Part shown: positions 9,792 through 20,061 of the stretch, one piece after another
Position numbering within the stretch: the stretch's first letter is position 1
How the letters are laid out: each line of letters opens with the position of its first letter
Assembly (NCBI RefSeq): GCF_963668165.1
Contig: NZ_OY764209.1
Coordinates: forward strand, 2,294,001 to 2,358,000
DNA from: Marispirochaeta sp.
Lineage (GTDB): Bacteria; Spirochaetota; Spirochaetia; JC444; Marispirochaetaceae
Direction of reading: 5' to 3'
Length of the DNA: 64,000 nucleotides
Position numbers and translations under genes: made by a program
The notes under the pieces: generated by a model
Databases searched by the model: none
The model's input: the letters and a program-made list of their open reading frames with translations, nothing else
Told to the model about the DNA's origin: nothing

Positions 9792-10073
9792 GTGGCGCGT
9801 TCTATAAAGAAAGGACCATTTATCGAGAAGAAGCTGTACAAGCGAATACTCGAAATGAGCAAATCCGGAGAGAAACGGATGATCAAGACCTACTCCCGGT
9901 GTTCTACGATTATACCCGAGATGGTAGGTTTAACTATTTCGGTCTATAACGGAAAGAGCTGGGTACCGGTTTATGTAACCGAAAACCTGGTCGGACATAA
10001 GCTTGGAGAGTTCTCACCCACGAGAATTTTCCGAGGTCATGCCGGCTCCGATAAGAAAGCCGGAAAGAGATAG
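9792..10073 (+). CDS. rpsS: 30S ribosomal protein S19
   Basis: S19 forms a complex with S13 in the 30S head and touches the A-site tRNA. The 93-residue product begins with a GTG codon ([14 protein letters not shown]) preceded by AGGAGAGAG. The conserved core [19 protein letters not shown] is followed by [16 protein letters not shown]. Length and position after rplB are typical. The stop codon is immediately followed by the GTGAGG that probably serves as ribosome binding site for rplV. Confidence 0.98.
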   Translation: MARSIKKGPFIEKKLYKRILEMSKSGEKRMIKTYSRCSTIIPEMVGLTISVYNGKSWVPVYVTENLVGHKLGEFSPTRIFRGHAGSDKKAGKR

Positions 10074-10088
10074 GTGAGGCAAGAAGAT

Positions 10089-10451
10089 ATGGAAGCGAAG
10101 AAAGGCTATAAAGCCAATATTCGGCATCTGCTGATTGCGCCGACCAAATTGCGCCGTGTCGCTAATGTGGTCAGGAATAAGCCATATGTCGAAGCAATGG
10201 CGATTCTTGAAAGTCTGCCTCAGAAGGGTGCACGGTTTTTAACCAAGGCAATTCATTCAGCAGCGGCGAATGCCCTGGTTCAGAACAAACAGCTGGATGA
10301 GGAGATGTTGTATATTAAAGATCTGCAGATTAACGAGGGACCACGTCTCAGACGTCTTTGGGCCCGTGCTCGGGGACGTCGAGATATCCTGCAGAAACGC
10401 ATGAGCCATATATCGGTAGTAGTAGACGAAATCGCTCAGAGGGGTAAATAG
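10089..10451 (+). CDS. rplV: 50S ribosomal protein L22
   Basis: L22 contributes a hairpin to the exit tunnel. The ATG at 10089 ([18 protein letters not shown]) is chosen over an in-frame GTG at 10074: that GTG belongs to GTGAGG, which sits at ribosome-binding distance from 10089, and family members usually begin MEAK. The protein has 120 residues and ends with the usual [20 protein letters not shown] core, slightly shortened. It lies directly before rpsC with a 1-base gap, so the two are likely translationally coupled. Confidence 0.96.
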   Translation: MEAKKGYKANIRHLLIAPTKLRRVANVVRNKPYVEAMAILESLPQKGARFLTKAIHSAAANALVQNKQLDEEMLYIKDLQINEGPRLRRLWARARGRRDILQKRMSHISVVVDEIAQRGK

Positions 10452-10452
10452 G

Positions 10453-11160
10453 ATGGGGCAGAAAGTAAATCCCATTGGTTTGCGTTTAGGAATAAACAAG
10501 ACATGGTCATCCAAATGGTATGTTGATCCCAGGGAGTATGCAAATACCCTGCACGAAGATCTTGCTCTCAGAAAGGCTTTGGCTGATTCTCCTGAAGCAC
10601 AGGGTGCTGAGATTTCTGAAGTTGAGATCATTCGGCATCCTCAGCGTATTACCATCGTTATTCATACATCCAGACCTGGTATTATTATTGGTGCCAAGGG
10701 CGCGAATATTGAAAAGGTTGGTGCGCGTCTTCAGAAGATCGCAAATAAGAAGATTCAGCTGAAGATTAAAGAGGTAAAACGGCCGGAGGTAAACGCACAG
10801 ATTATTGCGTTGAATGTCGCACGGCAGCTTAAATCCCGCGGTTCTTTCCGGCGGGCACTGAAAATGGCGGTAAATAACGCGATGAAGGCTGGAGTTCAGG
10901 GTGTTAAGGTACGAGTATCCGGTCGGCTTGGCGGAGCTGAAATGTCCAGAACCGAACAGTACAAAGACGGACGGGTGCCTCTCCACACTTTGCGGGCCAA
11001 TATCGATTACGGAACAGCTGAGGCTGATACAACTTTCGGTGTTATCGGCGTTAAGGTATGGGTATTTACCGGCGAAGTGTATCGGAAGGATAGAAAGGAA
11101 GACGCAGGGCTGTTGGTCAGAAAAAAGAAAACTCCCGCTTCTGCGTCAGAGAGGAGCTAA
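10453..11160 (+). CDS. rpsC: 30S ribosomal protein S3
   Basis: S3 lies at the mRNA entry tunnel and has helicase activity. The 235-residue protein has the start [23 protein letters not shown] type 2 domain with the [15 protein letters not shown] loop is near residues 76-90. The C-terminal domain has [12 protein letters not shown] and [12 protein letters not shown]. It ends in a basic, serine-containing tail that varies between species. The spacing to rplV and rplP (3 bases) fits one operon. Confidence 0.99.
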   Translation: MGQKVNPIGLRLGINKTWSSKWYVDPREYANTLHEDLALRKALADSPEAQGAEISEVEIIRHPQRITIVIHTSRPGIIIGAKGANIEKVGARLQKIANKKIQLKIKEVKRPEVNAQIIALNVARQLKSRGSFRRALKMAVNNAMKAGVQGVKVRVSGRLGGAEMSRTEQYKDGRVPLHTLRANIDYGTAEADTTFGVIGVKVWVFTGEVYRKDRKEDAGLLVRKKKTPASASERS

Positions 11161-11163
11161 GCG

Positions 11164-11586
11164 ATGCTGAGTCCAAAGAGAACGAAGTTCAGGAAACAAC
11201 ACCGTCAGGTTCGTCGTCTGAAAAAGACTGCTAACCGGGGTAATAAGATTTCCTTCGGGGATTATGGTCTGGTTGCTCTTGAAGGTGAGTGGATAACAAA
11301 TCGGCAGATAGAGGCCGCCCGTATCGCAATGACCAGACATGTCAAGCGTGGCGGTAAGGTGTGGATCAGGATTTTTCCTGATGTTCCATACACGAAAAAG
11401 CCTGCTGAAACACGAATGGGAAAGGGCAAGGGGAATCCCGAGACATGGGTTGCGGTTGTAAAAGAAGGTACCGTCATGTTTGAGATGTCCGGTATTCCCA
11501 TCGAGCTCGCTCGTGAAGCTATGACACTGGCGGCATCCAAGCTGCCTATCAAGACAAAGTTTACCGTACGGCGGGATTTGGAGTAG
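11164..11586 (+). CDS. rplP: 50S ribosomal protein L16
   Basis: L16 helps position A-site tRNA in the 50S subunit. The 140-residue product starts [13 protein letters not shown], continues with the [29 protein letters not shown] stretch over residues 42-70, and has the conserved [19 protein letters not shown] region with the arginine that is hydroxylated in some bacteria. Its start overlaps the AGCGATG just past rpsC. Nothing is unusual. Confidence 0.99.
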   Translation: MLSPKRTKFRKQHRQVRRLKKTANRGNKISFGDYGLVALEGEWITNRQIEAARIAMTRHVKRGGKVWIRIFPDVPYTKKPAETRMGKGKGNPETWVAVVKEGTVMFEMSGIPIELAREAMTLAASKLPIKTKFTVRRDLE

Positions 11587-11590
11587 TGTA

Positions 11591-11806
11591 ATGAAGAACT
11601 CATTTTCTGATTTAACGTATGACGAGCTCCTGCTGAAGCGCGAGGAATTAAAGGCAAAAATGCGTGAACACCGGTTTAACAAAGTGCTTGGACATGTTGA
11701 GAATCCGGTGGAAAAGCGTAATCTTCGCCGCAGTGTCGCTCGTCTGAATGCAATTATCCACGAGTATGCCCTGGGAATTCGAGTGCCGGAAGAAGGTAGG
11801 AAATAG
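11591..11806 (+). CDS. rpmC: 50S ribosomal protein L29
   Basis: L29 lies at the tunnel exit beside L23. The 71-residue alpha-helical hairpin begins [21 protein letters not shown] and has the conserved [19 protein letters not shown] end motif, with a short C-terminal extension ([10 protein letters not shown]). It is 4 bases after rplP and 2 bases before rpsQ, so coupling is likely. Assignment also follows from the order rplP-rpmC-rpsQ. Confidence 0.96.
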   Translation: MKNSFSDLTYDELLLKREELKAKMREHRFNKVLGHVENPVEKRNLRRSVARLNAIIHEYALGIRVPEEGRK

Positions 11807-11808
11807 AA

Positions 11809-12099
11809 ATGGATACTATGGATAAAGACGCGATTGAGAAGGTCGGTGAAAATACCGGAAAAAAGGTTTATACAGGGGTTGTTGTAAGCGATAAGATGGA
11901 TAAATCCATCGTAATACAGGTTTCAACAAGACAGCTGCATCCTTTGTACAAGAAGTATGTCGCCCGGTCTAAGAAGTTTATGGCACATGATGAGAATAAT
12001 GATGCACATACAGGCGATACTGTTCGTATCGTTGAATCCCGGCCCATGAGTAAGAGAAAAACCTGGAAGCTGGTTGAAATTGTAGAACGCGCGAAGTAA
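11809..12099 (+). CDS. rpsQ: 30S ribosomal protein S17
   Basis: S17 binds 16S rRNA early in assembly. The 96-residue product has the family core [23 protein letters not shown]-like [19 protein letters not shown] and [23 protein letters not shown]. The N-terminus is about ten residues longer than many homologues, and a second in-frame ATG at 11818 would shorten it by three residues; the first is kept because GTAGG lies upstream of it. Confidence 0.97.
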   Translation: MDTMDKDAIEKVGENTGKKVYTGVVVSDKMDKSIVIQVSTRQLHPLYKKYVARSKKFMAHDENNDAHTGDTVRIVESRPMSKRKTWKLVEIVERAK

Positions 12100-12129
12100 T
12101 CCGACGCGACATGAGGGAGAAGAATTACC

Positions 12130-12498
12130 ATGGTACAGATGCAGACATATCTGAATGTTGCCGACAACAGCGGAGCCAAGCGCGTACAGTGTATTAAGGT
12201 ACTCGGGGGCAGTAAGAGAAAGTATGCCGGAGTTGGTGACATTATTGTAGTTGCGGTGAAGGATGCTCTTCCCAATGCTGCTATTAAAAGCGGGGATGTG
12301 CAGAAAGCGGTTATTGTCCGGACCAAGAAGGAATATCGTCGACCGGACGGAACATATATCCGATTTGACGACAATGCTTGCGTAATAATTGACGCAAGCC
12401 TTAACCCCCGGGGAAAGCGTATTTTCGGGCCTGTAGCCAGGGAGTTGAGAGATACCGGTTTTATGAAGATCGTATCCCTTGCTCCAGAGGTCCTTTAG
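12130..12498 (+). CDS. rplN: 50S ribosomal protein L14
   Basis: L14 forms an intersubunit bridge. The 122-residue length is exact for bacteria. It starts [19 protein letters not shown] and carries the signature [21 protein letters not shown], then the [23 protein letters not shown] block (residues 64-86). GAGGGAGAAG lies upstream. It opens the spc-type part of the cluster, which here runs on from rpsQ without a visible separate promoter. Confidence 0.99.
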   Translation: MVQMQTYLNVADNSGAKRVQCIKVLGGSKRKYAGVGDIIVVAVKDALPNAAIKSGDVQKAVIVRTKKEYRRPDGTYIRFDDNACVIIDASLNPRGKRIFGPVARELRDTGFMKIVSLAPEVL

Positions 12499-12518
12499 GC
12501 TCTGCATGAGGTAAAAGG

Positions 12519-12839
12519 ATGAGTGGGAAGATGAAGATAAAACTGAAAAAAGAGGACACGGTTCAGGTTGTCGCCGGGAAGGATGCCGGAAAATCCGGTA
12601 AAGTTCTACGGATAGACAGAAACAAGGGACGTGTTGTGGTTCAGGGTCTCAATATGGTAAAAAAATCAGTGAAACCCAAGAGCCAGCAAGACAAGGGCGG
12701 TATTATTGATATAGAAGCCGGTCTTGCTGTATCGAATGTTATGATTGTATGCAAAAAATGCGGACCTGTTCGGATTGGTTATAAAACTGACGGAGATTCG
12801 AAAGTCAGGGTCTGCAGAAAATGCGGGGAGGTTCTCTGA
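12519..12839 (+). CDS. rplX: 50S ribosomal protein L24
   Basis: L24 initiates 50S assembly. The 106-residue protein contains a KOW motif at residues 8-34 ([20 protein letters not shown]) and the [15 protein letters not shown] segment. The tail has two Cys pairs (CKKC and CRKC, separated by about 20 residues), the zinc-ribbon-like end seen in many L24 proteins. Its TGA overlaps the rplE ATG (TGATG), so the two are translationally coupled. Confidence 0.98.
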   Translation: MSGKMKIKLKKEDTVQVVAGKDAGKSGKVLRIDRNKGRVVVQGLNMVKKSVKPKSQQDKGGIIDIEAGLAVSNVMIVCKKCGPVRIGYKTDGDSKVRVCRKCGEVL

Positions 12840-13390
12840 TGGCTGAGTACACACCCCGACTGAAGAAGATGTATCTCGATACCATCAAGAAAGAACTGGT
12901 TGACGAGTTCGGATACAAATCACCGATGCAGATCCCTCGGGTAGAGAAGGTCAGTGTAAGTGTTGGTGTCGGTGATGCCATCGTAAACAAGAAATTCCTG
13001 GATTCAGCTACAAAAGAGCTGGAACAGATTACCGGTCAGCACGCGGTTAAGACAAAGGCACGGAAATCTATAGCCAATTTCAAGCTCCGGGAAGGTATGG
13101 AGATTGGCGCAAAGGTTACCCTGCGCGGGAACTACATGTGGGAGTTTCTTGAAAGGCTTTTGAATGTGGCTCTTCCCCGTGTAAAGGACTTTCGCGGTGT
13201 GAATCCAAAAGCTTTTGATGGAAAAGGGAATTATTCCCTCGGTATCCAGGAACAGATTATTTTTCCTGAAATCGATTACGATAAGATTGAACGGGTCAGC
13301 GGCTTGAATGTGGCAATAGTAACAACCGCAACGAACGATGATGAAGCTCGTAGTCTTCTGCAAAAGCTCGGCATGCCCTTCAGGAAATAG
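12839..13390 (+). CDS. rplE: 50S ribosomal protein L5
   Basis: L5 binds 5S rRNA and contacts P-site tRNA. The start [12 protein letters not shown] at 12839 overlaps the rplX stop by one base and matches the family; an upstream in-frame start at 12821 lies inside rplX and is rejected. The 183-residue product has [25 protein letters not shown] and [22 protein letters not shown] in the usual positions. It is followed by rpsN after 11 bases. Confidence 0.98.
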   Translation: MAEYTPRLKKMYLDTIKKELVDEFGYKSPMQIPRVEKVSVSVGVGDAIVNKKFLDSATKELEQITGQHAVKTKARKSIANFKLREGMEIGAKVTLRGNYMWEFLERLLNVALPRVKDFRGVNPKAFDGKGNYSLGIQEQIIFPEIDYDKIERVSGLNVAIVTTATNDDEARSLLQKLGMPFRK

Positions 13391-13401
13391 GAGTAAACGA
13401 G

Positions 13402-13587
13402 ATGGCTAAGAAATCAATGATAATAAAAGCAGCACGTAAGCCGAAGTTTATGACCAGAAAGGTCAACAGGTGTCGTGTCTGTGGGCGCCCACGGGGATAT
13501 ATGCGCAAATTTGAGATGTGCAGGGTCTGTTTCCGCAAGTATGCGAGTGAGGGACTTATTCCCGGCGTAACAAAATCAAGCTGGTGA
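13402..13587 (+). CDS. rpsN: 30S ribosomal protein S14, zinc-binding (type Z)
   Basis: S14 joins the 30S head with S3 and S10. The 61-residue form is the short type with a zinc site: [20 protein letters not shown] gives the Cys4 knuckle at about residues 24-43. The N-terminus [15 protein letters not shown] and the end [18 protein letters not shown] fit type Z S14. Position between rplE and rpsH is canonical. The gene depends on zinc; a zinc-free paralogue elsewhere would not be visible here. Confidence 0.98.
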   Translation: MAKKSMIIKAARKPKFMTRKVNRCRVCGRPRGYMRKFEMCRVCFRKYASEGLIPGVTKSSW

Positions 13588-13598
13588 GGGAGTATTAA

Positions 13599-13997
13599 AT
13601 GGCTGTTACCGATCCTGTAGCAGATATGCTGACAAAGATACGAAATGCGAGTAGTGCGCGTTTCGACCGAGTTGATATTCTTACCTCTAAACTGAAGCTT
13701 GAGATTGTTAAAATACTCAAGAACGAGGGGTATATTAAAAACTTCAAGAAAACCACTGTAGATGGTAAGAACTATATAAGGATTTTCCTGAAGTTCGATG
13801 ATAAGCAAAAGCCGATAATCCACGGGATCAAGAAGATTTCGACCCCTGGCAGAAGAATATACGCCGGCTATAAGAAGCTTCCCCGTATCTTCAACGGTTA
13901 TGGAACCTTGATCGTTTCTACCTCCACTGGAGTAACGACAGGGAAAAAAGCTGCGGAAAAGAAGGTTGGCGGCGAACTCATATGTTCGGTATGGTGA
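13599..13997 (+). CDS. rpsH: 30S ribosomal protein S8
   Basis: S8 is a central-domain organiser of the 30S subunit and the autoregulator of the spc operon in E. coli. The 132-residue product starts [17 protein letters not shown] and ends with the signature [31 protein letters not shown] split over the last 30 residues. GTGAGGGAG lies upstream. Standard length and order; autoregulation here is not demonstrable. Confidence 0.99.
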   Translation: MAVTDPVADMLTKIRNASSARFDRVDILTSKLKLEIVKILKNEGYIKNFKKTTVDGKNYIRIFLKFDDKQKPIIHGIKKISTPGRRIYAGYKKLPRIFNGYGTLIVSTSTGVTTGKKAAEKKVGGELICSVW

Positions 13998-14007
13998 GGG
14001 TAGCGAG

Positions 14008-14547
14008 ATGTCACGTATAGGAAAATTACCGATAAAGATACCCAAAGGCGTAAAGGTAAACCTTGACAATTCTGTTGTTGAGGTTGAAGGCCCGAAGGGA
14101 AAGATGACCCAGGCGATCAAAGGCGATATTGGCATCAGCATTGATGATGCCCAGGTTAGTATTCAATGCAACAGGCAGACGAAACAGAACCGATCATATC
14201 ATGGGTTGTACCGAAACCTGATACAGAATATGGTCACCGGAGTAAGCGCCGGATTTTCTAAAACACTCCTGATTAACGGAGTTGGATACAGAGCCGAACT
14301 AAAAGACAAAACCCTGGCATTGAATCTGGGATACTCAACAATGATTGAGTACATGATCAATGACGATATTTCGGTAAGCCTTGAAGGAAATAATAAGGTT
14401 ATTATAAGCGGCATTGACAAGCAGAAGGTTGGTCAAGCTGCAGCCGAAATACGCTCTTTGCGGCCACCGGAGCCTTACAAGGGCAAAGGGATCGTATATG
14501 AAAATGAAAATTTGCGCCGAAAGATCGGTAAGTCCGGTGTTAAGTAA
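14008..14547 (+). CDS. rplF: 50S ribosomal protein L6
   Basis: L6 lies near the factor-binding centre. The start at 14008 ([17 protein letters not shown]) is canonical and follows GGTGAGGGTAGCGAG. A longer in-frame version from 13966 would overlap rpsH and is rejected. The 179-residue product has two repeated folds and ends with the L6 signature [19 protein letters not shown], then a basic tail. It sits between rpsH and rplR. Confidence 0.98.
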   Translation: MSRIGKLPIKIPKGVKVNLDNSVVEVEGPKGKMTQAIKGDIGISIDDAQVSIQCNRQTKQNRSYHGLYRNLIQNMVTGVSAGFSKTLLINGVGYRAELKDKTLALNLGYSTMIEYMINDDISVSLEGNNKVIISGIDKQKVGQAAAEIRSLRPPEPYKGKGIVYENENLRRKIGKSGVK

Positions 14548-14558
14548 GGATTAGCAGG

Positions 14559-14918
14559 ATGAAGAAGATAGAGGAAAAACTCAGAAAGCGTCTTCAGCGC
14601 AAAAGGCACATTCGAAAGCAGATTTTTGGTACCGCTGACAGGCCGCGCATGACAGTGTATCGTAGTAACCGGTATGTTTATATACAGGTTATAGATGACG
14701 TACAGGGAGTAACACTCGCTGCTGTGAATAACAGGCAGAAAGACAGCGCTGACTTGAAGACTAATGTCGAGAACGCAGCAAAGCTCGGTGAAAAGCTCGG
14801 TGAGCGCCTGAAAGAGCAGTCAGTGGATACTGTAGTTTTCGATAGAAACGGTTACAAGTATCACGGAGTAGTAAAAGCTATAGCCGACGGTGCCCGGAAG
14901 ACTGGACTGAAGTTCTAG
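14559..14918 (+). CDS. rplR: 50S ribosomal protein L18
   Basis: L18 attaches 5S rRNA to the 50S subunit together with L5. The 119-residue protein has a basic N-terminus ([16 protein letters not shown]), the [19 protein letters not shown] strand and the conserved [25 protein letters not shown] end. It lies 11 bases after rplF and 6 bases before rpsE. Nothing is unusual. Confidence 0.98.
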   Translation: MKKIEEKLRKRLQRKRHIRKQIFGTADRPRMTVYRSNRYVYIQVIDDVQGVTLAAVNNRQKDSADLKTNVENAAKLGEKLGERLKEQSVDTVVFDRNGYKYHGVVKAIADGARKTGLKF

Positions 14919-14924
14919 GGGGAT

Positions 14925-15446
14925 ATGGTGGAAAGACGAGATCGAGATAATCGCGATAGAGATCGTGATAAAGAGTTTACTGAAAAGCTGATAAAACTTA
15001 ACCGTGTCGCCAAAGTAGTTAAGGGTGGTCGGCGCTTTTCATTCTCCGCGTTGGTTGTTGTCGGTGACCAGAAAGGCCGTGTAGGACTTGGTTTCGGCAA
15101 GGCAAATGATGTTACTGAAGCCATACGAAAGAGTATTGAAAAGGCGAAAAAGAACATGATAACCCTTCCGCTTAAAAACGGAACATTGCCTCACGAAGTT
15201 CTTGGCGAGTTCAAGAGTGCCGAAGTTCTCATGAAGCCGGCGGCCCCCGGAACCGGGGTGATTGCAGGCGGCCCTGTCAGGGCAGTTATGGACGTTAGCG
15301 GTGTAACAGATATCCTGAGTAAATCTCTTGGCTCCAAGAATACGATAAACATCGTGAAGGCTGTATTTAACGGTTTTGATAAGATCCTTGATGCCAAAGC
15401 GGTGGCCCGGAACCGGGGAAAGAGCCTTGCGGAGATGTGGGGGTAA
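14925..15446 (+). CDS. rpsE: 30S ribosomal protein S5
   Basis: S5 is part of the mRNA entry site and affects accuracy. The 173-residue product has a strongly charged Arg/Asp-rich N-terminus (residues 2-17, nearly all R, D or N), then the dsRBD-like domain with [19 protein letters not shown] and [14 protein letters not shown]. It also has the [29 protein letters not shown] region that identifies S5. The ATG follows GGGGGAT directly after rplR. Confidence 0.98.
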   Translation: MVERRDRDNRDRDRDKEFTEKLIKLNRVAKVVKGGRRFSFSALVVVGDQKGRVGLGFGKANDVTEAIRKSIEKAKKNMITLPLKNGTLPHEVLGEFKSAEVLMKPAAPGTGVIAGGPVRAVMDVSGVTDILSKSLGSKNTINIVKAVFNGFDKILDAKAVARNRGKSLAEMWG

Positions 15447-15449
15447 GGG

Positions 15450-15629
15450 ATGAAATTACGGATTAAACTTATTAATAGCGTAATCGGACGCCCACAGAAT
15501 CAGAGAAGAGTTGTCGAAGCCTTGGGTCTGAAAAAGCTGAACAGTACTGTTGAGCAAGACGATATTCCTTCAATTCGGGGTATGGTCAAGAAGGTTTCTC
15601 ACCTGGTTCAGGTACAGGAGATCAAATAA
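15450..15629 (+). CDS. rpmD: 50S ribosomal protein L30
   Basis: L30 is a small 50S protein near L5 and 5S rRNA. This 59-residue gene lies between rpsE and rplO, its normal place. It reads [20 protein letters not shown], then [20 protein letters not shown], then [19 protein letters not shown]. The GRP..QR..VEALGL..L and IRGM...V.HLV motifs are diagnostic. GGTAAGGG lies just before the ATG, 3 bases after the rpsE stop. Confidence 0.97.
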   Translation: MKLRIKLINSVIGRPQNQRRVVEALGLKKLNSTVEQDDIPSIRGMVKKVSHLVQVQEIK

Positions 15630-15630
15630 T

Positions 15631-16110
15631 ATGGAATTGCATGCACCGAAAGGTTCTACAAAAAAGAAAATTATTGTAGGTCGCGGTAACTCGGCCCGAA
15701 GAGGGCGTACTTCCGGAAAGGGTAACAACGGACAGAATGCACGCTCCGGCGGCGGTGTGCGGCCCGGATTTGAGGGTGGACAGATGCCTCTGTACCGGCG
15801 GATTGCACGGCGAGGATTCTCAAACTACCTTTTTAAGAAAGAGTACCTGCCGGTTAACCTCGATGTTATCGATAAGAAGTTTAACGACGGTGAAACTGTA
15901 AACATTGAATCCCTTAAAGCCAAGAAGGTTATTAAGGGGAAAAATGTTGCCGTTAAAATACTTGCTAATGGTGAGATTACAAAGAAGTTAACCTTCGAGA
16001 TTGATCAGATATCATCCGCGGCTAAAGAAAAGATTGAGAAGGCTGGCGGTACTATCATCGCGGCTGCTCAGGAGACAAGCGAAAAAAACGCCGAAGAAAA
16101 AGGCGAATAG
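15631..16110 (+). CDS. rplO: 50S ribosomal protein L15
   Basis: L15 is a late-assembly 50S protein. The start at 15631 (MELHAPKGSTKKKIIVGRG) is canonical and lies 1 base past the rpmD stop; an open stretch reaching further upstream overlaps rpmD and is rejected. The 159-residue product has SGKGNNGQNARSGGGVRPGFEGGQMPLYRRIARRGF-type glycine-rich sequence at residues 28-62 and ends in an acidic tail (NAEEKGE) not found in all homologues. secY follows after 12 bases. Confidence 0.97.
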   Translation: MELHAPKGSTKKKIIVGRGNSARRGRTSGKGNNGQNARSGGGVRPGFEGGQMPLYRRIARRGFSNYLFKKEYLPVNLDVIDKKFNDGETVNIESLKAKKVIKGKNVAVKILANGEITKKLTFEIDQISSAAKEKIEKAGGTIIAAAQETSEKNAEEKGE

Positions 16111-16122
16111 GATTGAACTGAT

Positions 16123-17445
16123 ATGGCGACGAATCCACTAGTTGATATTTTTCGTATCCGCGACCTCAGACAAAGGATATTCTTTACTCTGGGAATGCTG
16201 GTTGTCTTCCGACTGGGGGCAAACCTTCCAATTCCCGGGATAAACGTGAAAGCTTTGAATCTCTACTTCATGTCTCAGCAGGGAGGTGCGGGTGTTGGTA
16301 TAACCGAGTATATCGACTTCTTTGCCGGTGGAGCGTTCAAGAATTTCTCAATTTTTATGCTTGGTATAATGCCTTATATATCGACTTCGATTATTATGCA
16401 GCTTTTGGTACTTGTTTTTCCAAGCCTTAAGCGCATAAGCGAACAGGAAGGTGGGCGAAAGAAAATTCAGCGCTACACACGGTACGGAACAGTAGTAATC
16501 TGTCTTATACAGTCATATGCTGTAACTATATACGCTAATCAGATTCCTGATGCCATAACTATCAACAAGACCGCATATGCGCTGATAGCAATGCTGACTG
16601 TAACAACAGGAACAATTTTCCTGATGTGGATAGGAGAGCAGATTACACAGCGGGGAATCGGAAACGGTATCTCCTTGTTGATTTTCGCAGGTATTGTTGC
16701 CAGGATGCCTGCCGCTTTTATTACCTTGATAGAAAAGGTGCAGATCGGCGAGCTTAACCCAGTCTTTGTTATCCTTGTACTTGGTATGTTTATCACAGTA
16801 ATTGCTCTTGTTATTTATGAGCAGCAGGGACAGCGCAAGATTCCAGTGCAGTATGCGAAAAGAGTTGTCGGCAGAAGAATGTACGGAGCCCAGAACACCT
16901 ATATACCTTTCAAGATTAATCCGTCAGGGGTAATTCCTGTAATATTTGCATCCAGTGTTCTGACCTTTCCGTTGCAGATAGCCGGAAACCTTGGTGGTCA
17001 GGTCAGCTGGCTACAGACTCTCAGTTACTGGCTGCGACCGAATGGTATTCCTTATCTTATTACGTACACCCTCTTGATCATCTTTTTCGCTTACTTCTAT
17101 ACTCAGGTGACTCTGAATCCCCACGAGATCGCCAAGCAAATACGTGAGAATGGTGGTTCTATTCCTGGTATACGTACCGATAAGATAGAGGTCTATCTGA
17201 ATACAATTCTCAGCCGGATTATTTTACCGGGAGCTCTGTTTCTGGCTTTTATTGCGGTTATACCGTCGATTGTGCAGATGCTCTTTAATTTTCCAATGGA
17301 AGTGGCTATGCTGATGGGTGGTACATCCTTGCTAATTATGGTAGGTGTAGACCTTGATACCATGTCCCAGATCGAAGGACACTTGAGAATGCACCATCAC
17401 GACGGCCTGGTTAAAAAGGGCAAGATTCGATCAAGAAACCTATAA
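16123..17445 (+). CDS. secY: protein translocase subunit SecY
   Basis: SecY is the channel of the Sec translocon in the inner membrane, working with SecE, SecG and SecA. The 440-residue protein has the expected ten hydrophobic segments. The start of the first, [23 protein letters not shown], leads to the plug region. Further signatures are [29 protein letters not shown] and the cytosolic loop [14 protein letters not shown]. It lies in the spc cluster after rplO; adk, map and infA, often placed next, are absent and rpmJ follows directly. Confidence 0.99.
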   Translation: MATNPLVDIFRIRDLRQRIFFTLGMLVVFRLGANLPIPGINVKALNLYFMSQQGGAGVGITEYIDFFAGGAFKNFSIFMLGIMPYISTSIIMQLLVLVFPSLKRISEQEGGRKKIQRYTRYGTVVICLIQSYAVTIYANQIPDAITINKTAYALIAMLTVTTGTIFLMWIGEQITQRGIGNGISLLIFAGIVARMPAAFITLIEKVQIGELNPVFVILVLGMFITVIALVIYEQQGQRKIPVQYAKRVVGRRMYGAQNTYIPFKINPSGVIPVIFASSVLTFPLQIAGNLGGQVSWLQTLSYWLRPNGIPYLITYTLLIIFFAYFYTQVTLNPHEIAKQIRENGGSIPGIRTDKIEVYLNTILSRIILPGALFLAFIAVIPSIVQMLFNFPMEVAMLMGGTSLLIMVGVDLDTMSQIEGHLRMHHHDGLVKKGKIRSRNL

Positions 17446-17456
17446 GGGGACCTAAT

Positions 17457-17570
17457 ATGAAGGTAAGAGTTAGCGTAAAACCTATGTGTGACAAATGCAA
17501 GGTTATAAAGCGGCGCGGAGTCGTACGAATAATTTGCGATAATCCCAAGCACAAGCAGCGCCAGAAGTAG
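17457..17570 (+). CDS. rpmJ: 50S ribosomal protein L36
   Basis: L36 is the smallest 50S protein, with one zinc site. The 37 residues read [20 protein letters not shown] followed by [17 protein letters not shown]. The ligands C11, C14, C27 and H33 are all present, so this is the zinc-binding form. AAGGGGACC precedes the ATG, 11 bases after secY. It is followed by rpsM, the first gene of the alpha-type cluster. Confidence 0.97.
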   Translation: MKVRVSVKPMCDKCKVIKRRGVVRIICDNPKHKQRQK

Positions 17571-17580
17571 GAGACCATAA

Positions 17581-17955
17581 ATGGCACGTATTGCAGGTAT
17601 CGACCTTCCAAATAAAATGACAAAAATCGCTTTAACCTATATATACGGTATAGGAAGATCCTCGGCGATTGATGTTTGTGAAAAAGCGGGTGTTGATCCC
17701 GATGCTAAGATAAATGATCTGACCGCCGACGAGGTTAACAGTATTCGTCAGCTTCTTGATAACGAGTATACCGTTGAGGGACGATTACGGACCGAAACAG
17801 CGCTCAATATTAAGAGGCTTATGGATATCGGGTGCTATCGCGGCTTACGGCATCGCCGGGGTTTACCTCTTCGTGGTCAGCGGACAAAAACGAATGCACG
17901 TACCCGAAAGGGTAAGAGAAAGACCGTCGCTAACAAGAAAAAAGCGACCAAGTAG
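17581..17955 (+). CDS. rpsM: 30S ribosomal protein S13
   Basis: S13 forms head-to-body contacts and touches P-site tRNA. The 124-residue product starts [24 protein letters not shown] and carries the [27 protein letters not shown] signature over residues 84-110, ending in a lysine-rich tail. GTAGGAGACC lies upstream. It begins the alpha part of the cluster (rpsM-rpsK-rpsD-rpoA-rplQ) in canonical order. Confidence 0.99.
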   Translation: MARIAGIDLPNKMTKIALTYIYGIGRSSAIDVCEKAGVDPDAKINDLTADEVNSIRQLLDNEYTVEGRLRTETALNIKRLMDIGCYRGLRHRRGLPLRGQRTKTNARTRKGKRKTVANKKKATK

Positions 17956-17970
17956 TCAAAGGAGCATACA

Positions 17971-18351
17971 TTGGCTAAGGTTAAGAAGAAGAAAGAAAAA
18001 AAGACGGTATATGAAGGTCAGGTCTACATTCAGGCTACCTTCAACAATACCATCGTTACTATCACCGATATGACCGGAAACGCCGTTTCCTGGGCTTCAG
18101 CGGGTGGTTTAGGGTTTAAAGGGGCAAAGAAGTCTACCCCGTATGCCGCTCAAACAACTGCAGAAACGGCAGCTAAGAAAGCCATGGACTACGGGCTTCG
18201 TGAGGTACATGTCAAGGTAAAAGGGCCTGGAATGGGACGTGAATCTGCTATACGTTCCCTTGGGAACCTTGGGTTGGCTGTCAAGAGTATTCGTGATATT
18301 ACTCCCATCCCTCATAACGGTTGTCGACCCCGGAAGAGTCGAAGGGTATAA
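17971..18351 (+). CDS. rpsK: 30S ribosomal protein S11
   Basis: S11 lies on the platform beside the E site. The start is a TTG at 17971 ([15 protein letters not shown]), preceded by AAAGGAG with good spacing. The 126-residue product has [22 protein letters not shown], the [18 protein letters not shown] block and the end [20 protein letters not shown]. The gene is 15 bases past rpsM. The TTG codon is the only odd point. Confidence 0.98.
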   Translation: MAKVKKKKEKKTVYEGQVYIQATFNNTIVTITDMTGNAVSWASAGGLGFKGAKKSTPYAAQTTAETAAKKAMDYGLREVHVKVKGPGMGRESAIRSLGNLGLAVKSIRDITPIPHNGCRPRKSRRV

Positions 18352-18363
18352 GGAGTTACAGAC

Positions 18364-18999
18364 ATGGCAAGATACGTAGGACCCAGCTGCCGGCTCTGTC
18401 GAGCAGAACATACTAAATTGTTTCTCAAAGGTGAACGCTGTAATAGTCCCAAGTGCCCCATAAATAAGAAGCGTCCTGCTCCGGGAAAAGGTCCACGGGA
18501 ACGGATGAAAAAGATGTCTGATTATGGGATTCAGCTAAGGGAAAAGCAGAAGCTGAAAAGAATGTATATGCTGCTTGAAAAACAGTTCAAGATCTTGTTC
18601 ACCAAGGCTGAACGTATGAAGGGGATCACAGGTGAAAACCTCATTACCCTTCTTGAAAGCAGAATAGATAACATCGTTTACCGGATGCACTTTGCTTCAT
18701 CAAGATCCCAGGCCCGGCAACTAGTCAGTCACGGCCATGTACGGGTTAACGGTCGGCGTGTAACGATTCCTTCATATCTGGTTAGAGAGAATGACGTAAT
18801 CGAAGTACAGGAAGCGAGCAAGAAGCTTGTTAACATTAAAGAGAGCCTGAAGCAATTCTCCCGTTCGGGTGTAAGCCCCTGGCTCGAATTGAATCCGGAC
18901 GAGATGAAGGGGAAAGTTCTGGCTCTGCCTCGCCGTTCTGATGTAACTGAACTTGCAGATGTAAAAGAACATCTCATAGTCGAGCTCTATTCTCGGTAA
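18364..18999 (+). CDS. rpsD: 30S ribosomal protein S4
   Basis: S4 starts 30S body assembly and in E. coli represses the alpha operon. The 211-residue protein has the N-terminal MARYVGPSCRLCRAEHTKLFLKGERC region, with cysteines spaced as in the zinc-binding S4 form (C10, C13, and a later CNSPKC pair). Its S4 RNA-binding domain is at about residues 95-155 (LESRIDNIVYRMHFASSRSQARQLVSHGHV, shown here by its ends). It is 12 bases from rpsK and 9 from rpoA. Confidence 0.98.
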   Translation: MARYVGPSCRLCRAEHTKLFLKGERCNSPKCPINKKRPAPGKGPRERMKKMSDYGIQLREKQKLKRMYMLLEKQFKILFTKAERMKGITGENLITLLESRIDNIVYRMHFASSRSQARQLVSHGHVRVNGRRVTIPSYLVRENDVIEVQEASKKLVNIKESLKQFSRSGVSPWLELNPDEMKGKVLALPRRSDVTELADVKEHLIVELYSR

Positions 19000-19008
19000 G
19001 GTGGTGAC

Positions 19009-20061
19009 ATGGCGCGCAAGAACTTAATGAAAGGATTCAAAAAACCTAAGGGTATTACATTCGAGCATTCGGAGGTAAACCAAAATTACGGGAAGTTTAT
19101 CGCTTATCCCTTTGAGAGGGGGTTTGGTACTACCATCGGAAACACCTTGCGCCGTGTATTACTCAGTTCTATTCAGGGTTATGCGATTACTGCTGTAAAG
19201 ATTACCTCCTACGACAGCGAGGGTACTCCGCACATTATTTCTTCTGAGTTCGAATCGATACCGGAGGTTGTGGAAGATACACCGGAGATTATCAACAATC
19301 TCAAATCTCTTATGGTGCGGTTACCGAGCGATACCGAACAGAAAACTGTTTTGGTTGAGTTCAAAGGCCCTGGAGAGATAACTGGCGACTCCATTGCTCA
19401 AGCAACAGATATCGAGGTAATCAATAAAGATCTTAAGATCGCGACCTTAATGGGAAATGCCAACATAGATATCGAAATACAGGTTGATCTCGGCCGGGGA
19501 TATATTCCTGCAGAGACCAACGAAAAGTATATCGATGTTATTGGTACAATACCGGTGGACGCAGTTTTTTCTCCGGTTAAAAGGGTCAAGTATTCGATAG
19601 AGAACACTCGAGTTGGGCAGCGAAGTGATTATGACAAGCTGATAATAGAAGTGTACACAGATGGAACTCTTGCTCCTGATGATGCCGTAGCTGAGGCTGC
19701 TAAGATAGCAAAAGATCATTTCTGTATTTTTATCAATTTTGATGAAGATTCGGTTACTGGTGACGATGAACTGGATGAAGATGAAGAGCGTATCAGAGCA
19801 ATATTGGATACTCCTGTTGAAGAGCTTGAGCTATCCGTCAGATCAAGTAATTGTCTGAAGAATGCGAATATCAAGACCATCGGTGATCTGACCCGGAGAA
19901 CTGAAGATGACATCGCCAAAACTCGCAATTTTGGTAAGAAATCCCTAACGGAAATCAAAGAGAAACTTCAGGAATGGAATCTGTATTTAGGAATGACTGA
20001 TTATAGCGTCCTAAAAGACTCCGACAGGTTCATGAAAGGCAAAGAAGAAGATGAAGCATAG
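19009..20061 (+). CDS. rpoA: DNA-directed RNA polymerase subunit alpha
   Basis: RpoA dimerises to start polymerase assembly, and its C-terminal domain contacts UP elements and activators. The 350-residue product has the N-terminal domain ([29 protein letters not shown], residues 25-53, given by its core) and an acidic linker around residue 250 ([11 protein letters not shown]). The C-terminal domain has [22 protein letters not shown] and [13 protein letters not shown]. Its end overlaps the rplQ start by 11 bases, so the two are coupled. Confidence 0.99.
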   Translation: MARKNLMKGFKKPKGITFEHSEVNQNYGKFIAYPFERGFGTTIGNTLRRVLLSSIQGYAITAVKITSYDSEGTPHIISSEFESIPEVVEDTPEIINNLKSLMVRLPSDTEQKTVLVEFKGPGEITGDSIAQATDIEVINKDLKIATLMGNANIDIEIQVDLGRGYIPAETNEKYIDVIGTIPVDAVFSPVKRVKYSIENTRVGQRSDYDKLIIEVYTDGTLAPDDAVAEAAKIAKDHFCIFINFDEDSVTGDDELDEDEERIRAILDTPVEELELSVRSSNCLKNANIKTIGDLTRRTEDDIAKTRNFGKKSLTEIKEKLQEWNLYLGMTDYSVLKDSDRFMKGKEEDEA